DNA of 64,000 bases from an uncultured Alloprevotella sp. GTDB lineage: Bacteria; Bacteroidota; Bacteroidia; Bacteroidales; Bacteroidaceae. Positions 17,917 through 26,801 of the stretch are shown here, in pieces. A model generated the notes under the pieces. The model made no database searches, was not told the origin of the DNA, and saw nothing but the letters and a program-made list of their open reading frames with translations. Position 1 is the first letter of the stretch. Each line of letters starts with the position of its first letter. The stretch spans positions 1 through 64,000 of the forward strand of contig CALUOQ010000004.1 of NCBI GenBank assembly GCA_944322325.1, written 5' to 3'. A program made the translations under genes and the position numbers.

Positions 17917-19482
17917 CTACAAGCGAATCTCGGTGAGCAGGTTGACGCCATAGCGGCCGTCGGCCGACGTCCACCAAGGCACGTCGCCGTTGGCGCAGCG
18001 GATAGCAAAACGCGGGTTGAACTTCAGGCGATCCGCCCCGTCGGGCAACCAAAGGCCCAGCCGGTACGTGCCGCGCGGAAGCCCGCCGGGCAGGACGAAG
18101 TCGGCCGTCACCTTGTGCTCCAACGGCGTGCGCAGGGTGTCGTCCGGCGCGTAGGGCTGCCAGGTGCGTACGTCGGCCGACGTGGGCTGCACGGCGCACA
18201 CGCAGCCCGCCTCGTCGAGGAGCACGAAGCAAACTTCGTGGTCGTTGAACAGCGTCGAGAAACCGCGGTTCACCAAGGCGAGCTCCACGCGGTGACAGGC
18301 GCCGCGCCGCCACTTCCGCGGCAACGAGAGACGCTGCAACTCAATGCGATAACCCAAGTGGTCGCGGATATACTCGAAGACGTTGCGCCGGGCGGGCGTA
18401 CCGTCGGCGTTCCGGAAATAACCGTCGGACAGGGGCATCCGCCGTGCGCGGAGCGAGTCGGGCAGCACGGGCGTCTCCTTCCAGTACTGCATCGAGAACT
18501 TGTCGTCGGATTTGCCCTCCTTGTAGTTATGGATGGCGCTCAGCGAGGTGAAGTGGAGACGGCAGAGGCGCTGCGCCGTTGCCCAACCGTCGATGAGCCA
18601 TCCCGCCTCGGGGTTGTCGGGATCGCGGTTGGCGCTCCAGGTGCCCCAGGGCAGCTCGCCGTCCATCGGAAGCCAGGGCGACTCGGCCTCCATCTGCCGA
18701 TAGGCGGGCGTACCGACGGACAAGCCGCCATCCCATACGTGGGGCTTGATGATAATGAAGTCGTCGTGAAACGAAACGCGGCCGTAGTCGCGCGAAGCAG
18801 CGCCGAGCAGGTTCTTATAGGCCGGCACGCGCACCTGCACGTAGCGCCCGGCGGGCGTCATGCGGCACACGGCCTCCAGCACGGCACGCTTCACCGAATC
18901 GGTCCGCTCCAGCCCGTGCACGGAGCTGTGCCACTCGCCCCAGGCGCCTATCATGCCGGCCTGCACCACGGCAATGACGTCGCGGTTGGCAGCGAGAAAT
19001 GGCGCCAGCTGGCGGGCATGGTTCGCCACGTCGCCGTACGTCGGCCCCACCGGGGCACGGCCCATAAATTCCGTCTCGTAGGCAAAACGCAGCACCGCCT
19101 TTTTGCCCAGCGCACGCAGCCGGTCGAAGAACGTCTGCATCGTCCGGAAATCCTCGTCGCCCAAATCGCGGCCCACAAGGCCCGTCAGGTAAAAATAGGT
19201 CTGCACCAGCGAAACACTGTCGGAACGGTACTTCACCGCCTGGCTGTCCAGATAGGACGTCACGTCGGGATAGCCCTCAGGGTCCCAGACGTAGTTGCGC
19301 GCAGCGACGTCGAGCGCCACCTCAAGGCGGAAGCCGCGCTCCGGGTTGTAGAGCCCCTCGCGCCCGCAGGGGTCGTCGGCGTAAATGCCGCGGTACTCCA
19401 CCGTCCGCACGTCGCCGGCGCGGGCAGCCAGGGCGACCATACCGACGCCCAGCAGCCATGTTTTCAGTCTCATCTTAGTCAT
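17917..19482 (-). CDS. Secreted DUF4874/DUF4832 protein
   Basis: A 521-residue exported protein of unknown biochemical function. The signal peptide is at the N-terminus (MTKMRLKTWLLGVGMVALAARAG); either Met1 or Met4 may be used. The N-terminal domain carries YNPERGF and resembles DUF4874, the central part with HDDFII and WLIDGWATAQRLCRLHFTSL resembles DUF4832, and the C-terminal beta-sandwich has GLPRGTYRLGLWLPDG. The fold resembles a TIM-barrel glycoside hydrolase (FAYETEF, GAWGEWHSS), so a glycan-related role is plausible but unproven. It is transcribed from a TACCTTTG box at 19522-19515, leaving a leader of about 25 nt. It ends at the shared terminator. Confidence 0.85.
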   Translation of the reverse strand: MTKMRLKTWLLGVGMVALAARAGDVRTVEYRGIYADDPCGREGLYNPERGFRLEVALDVAARNYVWDPEGYPDVTSYLDSQAVKYRSDSVSLVQTYFYLTGLVGRDLGDEDFRTMQTFFDRLRALGKKAVLRFAYETEFMGRAPVGPTYGDVANHARQLAPFLAANRDVIAVVQAGMIGAWGEWHSSVHGLERTDSVKRAVLEAVCRMTPAGRYVQVRVPAYKNLLGAASRDYGRVSFHDDFIIIKPHVWDGGLSVGTPAYRQMEAESPWLPMDGELPWGTWSANRDPDNPEAGWLIDGWATAQRLCRLHFTSLSAIHNYKEGKSDDKFSMQYWKETPVLPDSLRARRMPLSDGYFRNADGTPARRNVFEYIRDHLGYRIELQRLSLPRKWRRGACHRVELALVNRGFSTLFNDHEVCFVLLDEAGCVCAVQPTSADVRTWQPYAPDDTLRTPLEHKVTADFVLPGGLPRGTYRLGLWLPDGADRLKFNPRFAIRCANGDVPWWTSADGRYGVNLLTEIRL

Positions 19483-19514
19483 GCGATTGTATTTAGGTAA
19501 TTACAGTGAACGCG

Positions 19515-19522
19515 CAAAGGTA
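19515..19522 (-). promoter_or_regulatory. TACCTTTG promoter box for the DUF4832 gene
   Basis: An exact TAnnTTTG match on the minus strand, 33 bp before the start codon. The DNA that should carry the -33 element is occupied by a palindromic repeat copy starting at 19527; no TTTG is seen at the usual spacing. Confidence 0.75.
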
Positions 19523-19526
19523 CGCA

Positions 19527-19617
19527 GAAAAAACAAGTGCCGCGATAGCTTCACACAAGTACTACGATAGAAATTTCTATCGCTGCGACAGGAAAAACTA
19601 TCGTAGTACTTGTTTTT
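19527..19617. repeat. Modular palindromic repeat, copy 2
   Basis: Perfect 16-bp arms ACAAGTACTACGATAG (19555-19570) and CTATCGTAGTACTTGT (19598-19613) flank a TTTCTATCGCTGCGACAGG core. A diverged half-module, ACAAGTGCCGCGATAG, lies to the left. Confidence 0.95.
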
Positions 19618-19639
19618 GCGAGGGGGCAGAGGGGGAAAA

Positions 19640-19726
19640 TAATGGGGCTGATGGGAGAAATGAGGCCAATGGGACTGATGAGTGGCGGGCGATTCCTCAT
19701 TCGCCTCATTGGCCTCATTCCCCCCG
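19640..19726. repeat. AATGAGG-type purine/pyrimidine repeat, inverted halves
   Basis: GGAGAAATGAGGCCAATG on the left is partly mirrored by CATTGGCCTCATTCCCC on the right. Degenerate 8-10 bp units of AATGGGG/AATGAGG recur. It lies between the ComF gene end and repeat copy 2, with no gene. Confidence 0.6.
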
Positions 19727-19763
19727 TTCGCGCCCCGGCCTTCCCTTTCGGCTCCCTGCCCGC

Positions 19764-20462
19764 TCAGCGGCGGCCGCCGGCATCGCCGAGCACGGCGACG
19801 CTGATGCGCACCCCGGGCTGGCGGGCCAGTTCGGCCCCGCACGAGGCGAGGGTGGCCCCGGTGGTAGCCACGTCGTCGACGAGCAGGATGTGGCGGCCGG
19901 CGACGGCACGGGGACGGACGACGCGGAAAATGCCCTCGACGTTCTCCGCGCGACGGTGGGCAGCGTACTTCGTTTGCGACGGGTTGTTCACCGTGCGGCG
20001 CACGGCGCGCGTCTCGACGGGCAGGCCGGCCACGTCGCCCAGGCCGCGGGCGATGGCCACGCTCTGGTTGTAGCCGCGGACAAACTGCCGGACACGGGCC
20101 AGCGGCACCGGGACGATGACGTCGATGTCGCTGAAGAAGTCGGTCGTCAGCAACTGGCGCGCCAACTGCCGCCCCATCTGATAGCCCAGGTCGGGGCGAT
20201 GGGCGTACTTCAGGCGCAGCACGGGGGCCGCACTGTCGCTGCCGCCATGATAGCGGAAGAGGGCGGCCGCACGCACGACCGGCATCTTGCCCCAGAAACG
20301 GCGCTCCAGCTGACTGCCGGGCACATAGGGCGGACGGGCGTAGGGAAACGACAACTGACACGCCGCGCAGAGCAGGCCGCCCTCGGCGGGCGTCAGCCGC
20401 CGACCGCAGACGGCACACGTGCGCGGGAAGAAGAACTGAAACAGGTCAGCGAGGAAAGCCAT
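19764..20462 (-). CDS. ComF-family phosphoribosyltransferase-like protein
   Basis: A 232-residue cytoplasmic protein. The N-terminus has a Zn-ribbon-like pair (CAVCGRRL and LLCAAC), then DIDVIVPVPLARVRQFVRGYNQ and the PRPP-binding loop HILLVDDVATTGATL near residue 190, the hallmark of type I phosphoribosyltransferases. ComF proteins are linked to DNA uptake in other bacteria, while in Bacteroidota the role is undefined. Three bp after the omega-amidase gene, so it is the last gene of an operon with the PP2C-like and amidase genes. Confidence 0.9.
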   Translation of the reverse strand: MAFLADLFQFFFPRTCAVCGRRLTPAEGGLLCAACQLSFPYARPPYVPGSQLERRFWGKMPVVRAAALFRYHGGSDSAAPVLRLKYAHRPDLGYQMGRQLARQLLTTDFFSDIDVIVPVPLARVRQFVRGYNQSVAIARGLGDVAGLPVETRAVRRTVNNPSQTKYAAHRRAENVEGIFRVVRPRAVAGRHILLVDDVATTGATLASCGAELARQPGVRISVAVLGDAGGRR

Positions 20463-20465
20463 CGG

Positions 20466-21230
20466 TCAGGCTTCGAGGCGGAACGCGTCGGCGTCGGACA
20501 GGACGGGAAACTTCGTCCGGAACCGCGCCAGGCGCGCCAAGTCGAGTTCGACGGTGAGCACCGCCTCGCGGTCGGCGCGCCCGGCGTCGGCCAAGGTGTG
20601 GCCGTAAGCGTCGACGCACAGCGTGCCGCCCACGTAGGAGCAGAGCGGATCGCGGCCCGCGCGGTTGACGGCCGCCACAAAGCACTGGTTCTCGAGGGCG
20701 CGGGCCCGCGTAAGCGTTTCCCAGACGAGCTGACGGCTCTCGGGCCAGTTGGCCACGTAGAGGGCCAGGTCGTAGTCGCCGTGGCTGCGCGCGAAAACGG
20801 GGAAACGCAGGTCGTAGCAAACCTGAAGCAGGATGCGCGCACCGGCCCAGCTGACGACAACACGGTCGGCGCCCGGGGCGTAATGGAGGTGCTCGCCGCC
20901 GTACGTAAAGAGGTGGTGTTTGTCGTAATAACGGACCTCGTCGGGCGTGACGAAGTAGAGGCGGTTGCGCAGGCTGCCGCCCTCGTCCACGGCCAGGCTG
21001 CCGGCCACGGCACAACGGCGCTCGGCGGCCGTACGCCGCATCCAGTCGAGCGCCGGCGCGGCGGCCGCGAGGGTGCGGGCCATGGGCGCGGTGACGAACC
21101 CGGTGGCCCACATTTCGGGCAGTACGTAAAGGTCGGCGCCCGGGTTGGCCGTCACGAGGCGGTCGGCGACGGCGATGTTGGCCTCGGCGTCGTCCCACAC
21201 GATGTCAGTTTGCAGAAGTGTAAGTATCAT
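20466..21230 (-). CDS. Nitrilase-superfamily omega-amidase
   Basis: A 254-residue carbon-nitrogen hydrolase resembling YafV/omega-amidase, which hydrolyses 2-oxoglutaramate or 2-oxosuccinamate in the methionine-salvage and transamination repair pathways. The catalytic triad is visible: Glu in VLPEMWATGF (about residue 39), Lys in YYDKHHLF (about 104) and Cys in LLQVCYDLRFP (about 138). The WATGF and GGEHLHYAPG segments favour the YafV type over general nitrilases. The length is typical (about 255). The start overlaps the stop of the PP2C-like gene by 4 bp. Confidence 0.9.
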   Translation of the reverse strand: MILTLLQTDIVWDDAEANIAVADRLVTANPGADLYVLPEMWATGFVTAPMARTLAAAAPALDWMRRTAAERRCAVAGSLAVDEGGSLRNRLYFVTPDEVRYYDKHHLFTYGGEHLHYAPGADRVVVSWAGARILLQVCYDLRFPVFARSHGDYDLALYVANWPESRQLVWETLTRARALENQCFVAAVNRAGRDPLCSYVGGTLCVDAYGHTLADAGRADREAVLTVELDLARLARFRTKFPVLSDADAFRLEA

Positions 21231-22048
21231 GGTTCAATGGATAGATAGGTGCGGTCGTCAAACGAAAGGTTGCCCTCGGCGAGCCCCTTGGTGGCCGGAT
21301 TGAGCCGGTAGCAGAGCGGGTCGTCGCGCAACAGGGCGGCCAGCCGGTCCTCGGTAGCGGCCAGCGTGTCCAACAGGTCGGGATAACCGTCGGAGGCAAG
21401 GACCAGACGCCGCGCCGCACCGAGCGGCAACACGGGCACGGCGGCCGGGTCGACAGGTGTGCCGTCAAGCACCGGGTAACGGTACGGGTTGAACGCGTTC
21501 GTGTCGTTCTGGAAATTCGTCTGCTCCCGCAGCGCGTCGAGGATGGCGGCCCGGCCCAGGTCGCGGCGCCGCAGTTCGTCCTCGGTGTGCCCGTGGGCCA
21601 GGAGATAGGCGATGACGTCGCAGCGGATGCGCGTCAGGACGGCATCGACCGCCTTCGGGTGGGTGTAAGTACGCCCGCCGAAACGGCACTGACAGTCGCC
21701 GACCATCCAGACCTCGCGGCGCGCGGCACTGTAGACGACGGCACTGCACGTCAGGCGGCGCTCGGCCCGCTCGAGGGCGCCGGGCGGCATCTCGCGGCGC
21801 AACGCGGCGGTGAGCAGGGACAGGGCCTCGTCCTTCGTGGCCTGCGGCGGCAGGCGGCGGATGGCTTCGAGCGTGATTTCCATGGCCTGGCGCCCGCCCG
21901 ACTTCGGACGCTGGGCTGCCTCGGCCGGCGGGAGCTTCGACGTACTGCCGTCGACGACGGCCGCGTAGGCGTCCGTGACGACCCAGCCGTCCTCGCAGCG
22001 GTCCGCCCGTCCCTGTTTGCCCAGCACGAAACTTTCAATGATTTTCAT
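21227..22048 (-). CDS. PP2C-like phosphatase-fold protein
   Basis: A 273-residue cytoplasmic protein with the motif order of metal-dependent protein phosphatases: DAYAAVVDGST (about residue 27; a DG metal pair), REVWMVGDCQCRFGG (about 111; usually GDSR), LVLASDGYPDLLD (about 215; SDG) and a final DDRTYL (usually DN/DD). The key Asp residues are present, so activity towards Ser/Thr phosphates is plausible, though GDSR is replaced by GDCQ. First gene of a likely three-gene operon with the amidase and comF, driven by the TAACTTTG box near 22140. Function inferred from motifs only. Confidence 0.7.
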   Translation of the reverse strand: MKIIESFVLGKQGRADRCEDGWVVTDAYAAVVDGSTSKLPPAEAAQRPKSGGRQAMEITLEAIRRLPPQATKDEALSLLTAALRREMPPGALERAERRLTCSAVVYSAARREVWMVGDCQCRFGGRTYTHPKAVDAVLTRIRCDVIAYLLAHGHTEDELRRRDLGRAAILDALREQTNFQNDTNAFNPYRYPVLDGTPVDPAAVPVLPLGAARRLVLASDGYPDLLDTLAATEDRLAALLRDDPLCYRLNPATKGLAEGNLSFDDRTYLSIEP

Positions 22049-22097
22049 CGCTCACCGATAAACTTTACGTCCATAACTTCCGGAAGTCCTGAAACGG

Positions 22098-22142
22098 ACT
22101 TTGCCGCGCCCGCCCCGGTCGGGGACAGACGCGGCAAAGTTA
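22098..22142 (-). promoter_or_regulatory. TAACTTTG promoter embedded in an inverted repeat
   Basis: The minus-strand box TAACTTTG (22142-22135) lies inside one arm of an 11-bp perfect inverted repeat, ACTTTGCCGCG (22098-22108) with CGCGGCAAAGT (22130-22140), with an inner CCCCG/CGGGG hairpin. It may be an operator for the PP2C-amidase-comF operon, a terminator of the upstream GH16 gene, or both. Confidence 0.6.
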
Positions 22143-22178
22143 CCGGTTTCTTTCGGAAAACGCGTGCAGCGTGCGGAG

Positions 22179-22964
22179 TTATGGCACCCACTCGTAGAAC
22201 TTCACCCAGTCGATGCGCATCTCCGTGGGTAAATCGCGAGGCTCAATGCGCCCCACCCAATTGCCGCCGAGCTGCATGTCGACGAGCAGGTAGTAAGGCG
22301 TGCCAAAGGGATACTGCCCCGGCTTGTCGGTCTCGATGCGCGGATAGCTGAAGGTGCGCCGCCCGTTGATAGAGAAGACCAGACTGTCGGGGAGAATCTC
22401 GACCGCATAGACGTTGAAGTCGTCGGGGTCGATGCGTCCGGTGCTGCCATGGGGCGGGTTGTCCTCAATGCCAAGGGTGTAGGTATAATGGGAGTGCACC
22501 GTCTGATAAGCAATGCTGTCGTGGTTAAGCCGCTCCATAATGTCGATTTCTCCGCCGTCCGGCCACGAACCCTCGTTAGGCAGCAGCCATAAAGCCGGCC
22601 AGGCACCGCGGGCACCCTGTAGGTACGCGCGGATTTCCACCTTGCCGTATCGGAGCGTCACCTTGTCCTTCGTGTAAAGCCCGCCGGTGAGGTAAGGCGC
22701 CGTATCGTTGGGACAGAGTCCGTCGTTAGCCACCCCGCGCAGAATGAGGCAGCCGTCGTCCACCGCGTAGAGGCTCGGCTCGTCGGACATGTTGCGGTTC
22801 CACGGCGAAGTGCCGCGGGGAATCTTGCTCCAATACTTTTCGTTGAACGACTTGCCGCGGAAGTTGTCCTTCCATACGAGACGGTAACGCGGCTTGCCGG
22901 CCTGCACGACCGCGGCGAGCAGGAAGCAACCCAAGAGGCAGAACAATTTTTGATAAGTACGCAT
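22179..22964 (-). CDS. Secreted GH16 beta-glucanase/laminarinase-like enzyme
   Basis: A 261-residue exported glycoside hydrolase of family 16, acting on beta-1,3/1,4-glucans or related galactans. The ATG at 22964 begins a signal peptide (MRTYQKLFCLLGCFLLAAVVQA); the longer frame to 23153 crosses the promoter and is discarded. The catalytic E-x-D-x-x-E motif is E139, D141 and E144 in GGEIDIMERLN. GARGAWPALWLLP and the C-terminal EMRIDWVKFYEW strand are typical GH16. There is no extra binding module. Expressed from the TACCTTTG box at 23022-23015; downstream hairpin at 22098-22142 may end it. Confidence 0.93.
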   Translation of the reverse strand: MRTYQKLFCLLGCFLLAAVVQAGKPRYRLVWKDNFRGKSFNEKYWSKIPRGTSPWNRNMSDEPSLYAVDDGCLILRGVANDGLCPNDTAPYLTGGLYTKDKVTLRYGKVEIRAYLQGARGAWPALWLLPNEGSWPDGGEIDIMERLNHDSIAYQTVHSHYTYTLGIEDNPPHGSTGRIDPDDFNVYAVEILPDSLVFSINGRRTFSYPRIETDKPGQYPFGTPYYLLVDMQLGGNWVGRIEPRDLPTEMRIDWVKFYEWVP

Positions 22965-23014
22965 ATCGGGGTATTTTAGGTAAATCCATGCAGAAGCCGG
23001 TCGGCTCCCGGCGG

Positions 23015-23022
23015 CAAAGGTA
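23015..23022 (-). promoter_or_regulatory. TACCTTTG promoter box for the GH16 gene
   Basis: Exact TAnnTTTG on the minus strand, about 50 bp before the start at 22964. It lies back to back with the plus-strand box at 23065. Confidence 0.75.
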
Positions 23023-23064
23023 CGCTTTTTCGCGTGACTGACTGCGCAGCTCGTTTTTTTTCTG

Positions 23065-23072
23065 TACTTTTG
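23065..23072 (+). promoter_or_regulatory. TACTTTTG promoter box for the carbamoyltransferase gene
   Basis: Exact TAnnTTTG match preceded by a T-rich stretch. It places transcription start near 23080 and so rules out the longer frame beginning at 23034. Confidence 0.75.
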
Positions 23073-23135
23073 GCCGGTCGCCGGGCAGTCCGAGGGGCGC
23101 GCGGCGGCGAATCTGTGACTAAAAAGACTAGGACA

Positions 23136-24098
23136 ATGAGACATTTCCAGCATGTGAGCGATCTGGGCGACCTGCGCGCCGCGCTCGACGAAGCCCGCGC
23201 CGTCAAGGCCGACCGGTTCCGATTTGAAAGCTTAGGGCGGCATCGCACGGCCCTGCTCATATTTTTCAATAACAGCCTGCGCACACGCCTCAGCACCCAG
23301 AAAGCCGCACGCAACCTCGGCATGGATGTTATCGTGCTCGACGTCAATCAAGGCGCCTGGAAGCTTGAGACGGAGCGGGGCGTCGTCATGGACGGCGACA
23401 AGAGCGAGCATCTGCTCGAGGCCGTACCCGTGATGGCGCAGTACTGCGACGTCATCGGCGTGCGCACCTTCGCGCGCTTCGAAAACCGCGCGGACGACTA
23501 CCAAGAGAAGATCCTGAACCAATTTATCCAGTACAGCGGACGCCCGGTGTTCTCGATGGAAAGCGCCACGGTGCACCCGCTCCAGGCGTTCGCCGACCTG
23601 ATTACCATTGAGGAGTACAAGGAAAAAGCGCGGCCTAAGGTCGTGCTGACGTGGGCGCCCCACCCGCGCTCGCTGCCGCAGGCCGTGCCCAACAGCTTTG
23701 CCGAATGGATGATGGCCGCCGACGTGGACTTCGTCGTGACGCACCCCGAGGGCTACGAGCTCGACCCGCGCTTCGTCGAGGGCGCCCACGTGGAGTACGA
23801 CCAGTGGAAGGCGCTCGAGGGAGCCGACTTCGTATACGCCAAGAACTGGAGCTGTCCGGGCGTGACGCGCCCCGAGGCTTACGGGCAGATACTCTCGAAG
23901 GACATGGGCTGGACTATCGACGCCGCGCACATGGCCGTGACGAACAATGCCTACTTCATGCACTGCCTGCCGGTGCGCCGCGGCATGATAGTGACGGACG
24001 ACGTCATCGAGTCGCCGCGCTCGATTGTCATTCCCGAAGCGGCCAACCGAGAAATCTCGGCCACCGTCGTGCTGAAACGCATTCTCGAATCGCTCTGA
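23136..24098 (+). CDS. argF': N-acyl-L-ornithine carbamoyltransferase (likely N-succinyl type)
   Basis: A 320-residue transcarbamylase of the arginine pathway, making N-acylcitrulline from carbamoyl phosphate and an N-acylornithine. It follows the Bacteroides enzyme closely in length and motifs: FFNNSLRTRLSTQKA (carbamoyl-phosphate loop, about 43-57), NQGAWKLETERG, YAKNW and FMHCLPVRR. The start at 23136 matches family N-termini and follows the promoter at 23065. The residue that sets acyl specificity (Pro90 in the B. fragilis succinylornithine enzyme, Glu92 in the Xanthomonas acetylornithine enzyme, as I recall) is Ser90 here (MDGDKSEHLLEA), which argues for N-succinylornithine. Ends at a bidirectional terminator. 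Confidence 0.93.
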   Translation: MRHFQHVSDLGDLRAALDEARAVKADRFRFESLGRHRTALLIFFNNSLRTRLSTQKAARNLGMDVIVLDVNQGAWKLETERGVVMDGDKSEHLLEAVPVMAQYCDVIGVRTFARFENRADDYQEKILNQFIQYSGRPVFSMESATVHPLQAFADLITIEEYKEKARPKVVLTWAPHPRSLPQAVPNSFAEWMMAADVDFVVTHPEGYELDPRFVEGAHVEYDQWKALEGADFVYAKNWSCPGVTRPEAYGQILSKDMGWTIDAAHMAVTNNAYFMHCLPVRRGMIVTDDVIESPRSIVIPEAANREISATVVLKRILESL

Positions 24099-24137
24099 AC
24101 CGCGCGGCGGTAAACTGCGTCGCACGCTGTATACACG

Positions 24138-24182
24138 AACAGGCCCACCGTCCTGCCAATGGCAAGGCGGTGGGCCTGTTCA
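24138..24182. terminator. Bidirectional terminator between convergent genes
   Basis: AACAGGCCCACCG and CGGTGGGCCTGTT form a perfect stem around an inner CCTGCCA-ATGGCAAGG loop. It is placed between the carbamoyltransferase (+) and the biotin carrier gene (-). Confidence 0.9.
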
Positions 24183-24205
24183 TATACGTGAGTCCTGACG
24201 GGGAC

Positions 24206-24667
<462 letters not shown>

Positions 24668-24698
24668 TGTCTTTTTCGTGTTTAACGGAGTATGAGGA

Positions 24699-24962
24699 TT
24701 ATTGTTGAGCCAGCCGGCTTGCCAGGTCGCCCCAGTTTGAGGGGTGCGACGCAAGGGTGATGACGTCGGTCTCCTCGTCGTGCACGATCTCTACTTCGCG
24801 CTCGAGGAGGGCCAGCGCGATCACCGCGGCGTAGGCCGGCATCTCGGCTTCGGGCACGGCGGGATGTGCGCCGTCAAGCAGGATGTCGGCCACGGCGCCC
24901 TGCTTCTCGTCGATGCGGATGGCGAGCTGCTGTCCGTTGAGGGTATAGTTGTACGTTTTCAT
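24699..24962 (-). CDS. Small protein of the biotin-dependent carboxylase cluster
   Basis: An 87-residue soluble protein (MKTYNYTLNGQQLAIRIDEKQG...) lacking membrane segments, so it is not an OadG-type gamma subunit. The N-terminal strand pattern resembles the first domain of the adjacent biotin carrier (both begin MK-Y-Y-NG), suggesting a shared origin or an interaction domain. Between mmdA-like (75 bp upstream) and the biotin carrier gene (31 bp downstream). In Bacteroidales a small gene commonly occupies this place, by recollection. A role in complex assembly is inferred from context only. Confidence 0.7.
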   Translation of the reverse strand: MKTYNYTLNGQQLAIRIDEKQGAVADILLDGAHPAVPEAEMPAYAAVIALALLEREVEIVHDEETDVITLASHPSNWGDLASRLAQQ

Positions 24963-25037
24963 GCTTTGAGAAAATCTTTAAGGTGCCCGCTGCGCGCTGC
25001 GGCCACAGACCGTGACGCGCCGGCGGGACCGAAAGTT

Positions 25038-26591
25038 TTACAGGGGTTCGTTGCCGTGCTTCTTGGCAGGGCGAGCCTCACGCTTATTCTCGAGCTGAGC
25101 CAGCGCGCGGCAGATGCGGAAACGCGTGTTGCGCGGCTCGATAACATCATCGATGTAGCCGTATTCCGCAGCCTTATAGGGATTCGTAAAGAGCTGGTTG
25201 TATTCTTTTTCCTTCTCGGCGAGGAAAGCTTTCGGGTCTGCCTGCTCCTTGGCTTCCTTGCCGTTGAGCACGGCCACGGCACCGCTGGCACCCATGACGG
25301 CAATCTCAGCCGACGGCCAGGCGTAGTTCAGGTCGGCCTTGAGCTGCTTGCAGCCCATCACGATGTGCGATCCGCCGTAGCTCTTGCGCAGTGTGACGGT
25401 CACCTTCGGCACTGTGGCCTCGCCATAGGCGTAGAGCAACTTCGCACCGTGGCTGATGACGGCATTATATTCCTGCCCCGTTCCCGGAAGGAAGCCCGGC
25501 ACGTCGACAAGGGAGACTATGGGAATGTTGAAAGCGTCGCAGAAACGCACGAAGCGCGCCCCCTTGCGGCTGGCGTTGCAGTCGAGCACACCGGCGTAGA
25601 CGCTGGGCTGGTTGGCGACGATGCCGACGCTCTGGCCGTTGAACCGCGCGAAACCAATGATGAGGTTGCGCGCAAAGTTACGCTGCACCTCGAGAAACTC
25701 GCCGTTGTCGACCACCGAAGCGATGACCTTGTACATGTCGTAAGCCATGTTGGCGTTGTCGGGGATGATTTCGTTCAGGCTGTCGTCCTTGCGGTCGATG
25801 GGGTCGGTGCAGGCGATGCGCGGAGCGCGCTCCAGGTTGTTCTGGGGCAGGTACTCGAGCAGCTTGCGGATAAGGCTGGCAAATTCTTCCTCAGTCTTGG
25901 CTGTGAAATGGCATACGCCGCTGCGCGACGAGTGTACGCCGGCGCCGCCGAGGTCTTCCTGCGTCACGTCCTCGCCAGTGACGGTCTTCACGACCTTCGG
26001 ACCCGTGAGGAACATGTAGCTCACTCCTTCGAGCATGACGATGAAGTCGGTCAGCGCGGGGGAGTAGACGGCACCACCGGCGCAGGGACCGCAGATGCCG
26101 GAGATTTGGGGAATGACGCCGCTGGCTTCGATGTTGCGCTGGAAGATATTGCCGAAACCGGCCAGCGCGTTGATGCCTTCCTGGATGCGGGCGCCGCCCG
26201 AGTCGTTCAGCCCAATGCAGGGTGCGCCCATCTTGAGCGCCTGGTCCTGAACTTTGCAGATTTTCTCGGCCATAGTCTCGGAGAGCGAGCCGCCGTTGAC
26301 CGTAAAGTCTTGAGCGAACACGTAAACGAGGCGTCCGTTGATCGTGCCGCTTCCGGCTACGACACCATCGCCCAGGTACTGCTTCTTTTCCATGCCGAAG
26401 TTATGGCAGCGATGAAGCTTGAACATGTCCATCTCCTCGAAACTGCCCTTGTCGAGCAGAAGGTCGATGCGCTCGCGCGCAGTGAGCTTTCCCTTGGCGT
26501 GTTGCTTCTCGATGGCTTTCTCGCCGCCGCCCAGGCGGGCCTTGGCGCGCAGCTCAACGAGTTCTTTGATTTTCTTCAGTTGTTCACTCAT
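25038..26591 (-). CDS. mmdA: Acyl-CoA carboxylase carboxyltransferase subunit (methylmalonyl-CoA decarboxylase alpha/propionyl-CoA carboxylase beta)
   Basis: A 517-residue carboxyltransferase. It moves CO2 between biotin and propionyl-CoA/methylmalonyl-CoA, a step in succinate-propionate fermentation. Typical motifs: [27 protein letters not shown], the oxyanion-hole [13 protein letters not shown], and [13 protein letters not shown] with [11 protein letters not shown] in the C-terminal half. Length fits the family (510-520). First gene of a three-gene minus-strand cluster, expressed from the TACTTTTG box at 26658-26651. No membrane decarboxylase beta subunit gene follows locally, so direction (carboxylation or sodium-coupled decarboxylation) cannot be decided from this locus. 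Confidence 0.93.
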   Translation of the reverse strand: MSEQLKKIKELVELRAKARLGGGEKAIEKQHAKGKLTARERIDLLLDKGSFEEMDMFKLHRCHNFGMEKKQYLGDGVVAGSGTINGRLVYVFAQDFTVNGGSLSETMAEKICKVQDQALKMGAPCIGLNDSGGARIQEGINALAGFGNIFQRNIEASGVIPQISGICGPCAGGAVYSPALTDFIVMLEGVSYMFLTGPKVVKTVTGEDVTQEDLGGAGVHSSRSGVCHFTAKTEEEFASLIRKLLEYLPQNNLERAPRIACTDPIDRKDDSLNEIIPDNANMAYDMYKVIASVVDNGEFLEVQRNFARNLIIGFARFNGQSVGIVANQPSVYAGVLDCNASRKGARFVRFCDAFNIPIVSLVDVPGFLPGTGQEYNAVISHGAKLLYAYGEATVPKVTVTLRKSYGGSHIVMGCKQLKADLNYAWPSAEIAVMGASGAVAVLNGKEAKEQADPKAFLAEKEKEYNQLFTNPYKAAEYGYIDDVIEPRNTRFRICRALAQLENKREARPAKKHGNEPL

Positions 26592-26650
26592 TGTATGGAA
26601 TGTTTAGTAGGGTTGTCGTGATAAAAACGCGGACTACGTTGTAGCCGCGA

Positions 26651-26658
26651 CAAAAGTA
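26651..26658 (-). promoter_or_regulatory. TACTTTTG promoter box for the mmdA cluster
   Basis: Exact TAnnTTTG on the minus strand, about 60 bp before the start at 26591. Confidence 0.7.
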
Positions 26659-26743
26659 CGCAAAAAATGTGGAACGGGGAAATCTGCCGCCGTTGTTCCG
26701 ACCTGCTTCGCATCGGAGCTGCACCACTGGACCGCTGAAGCGC

Positions 26744-26777
26744 AAAAAATGCCGCCAACGGGCAACCCGTGGCGGCA
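26744..26777 (-). terminator. Rho-independent terminator after the Cys-rich gene
   Basis: On the minus strand TGCCGCCACGGG and CCCGTTGGCGGCA form a stem, followed by six T. It lies 25 bp past the stop codon at 26802. Confidence 0.85.
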
Positions 26778-26801
26778 GACAGGGGATTAAGGCATCCGGC
26801 G

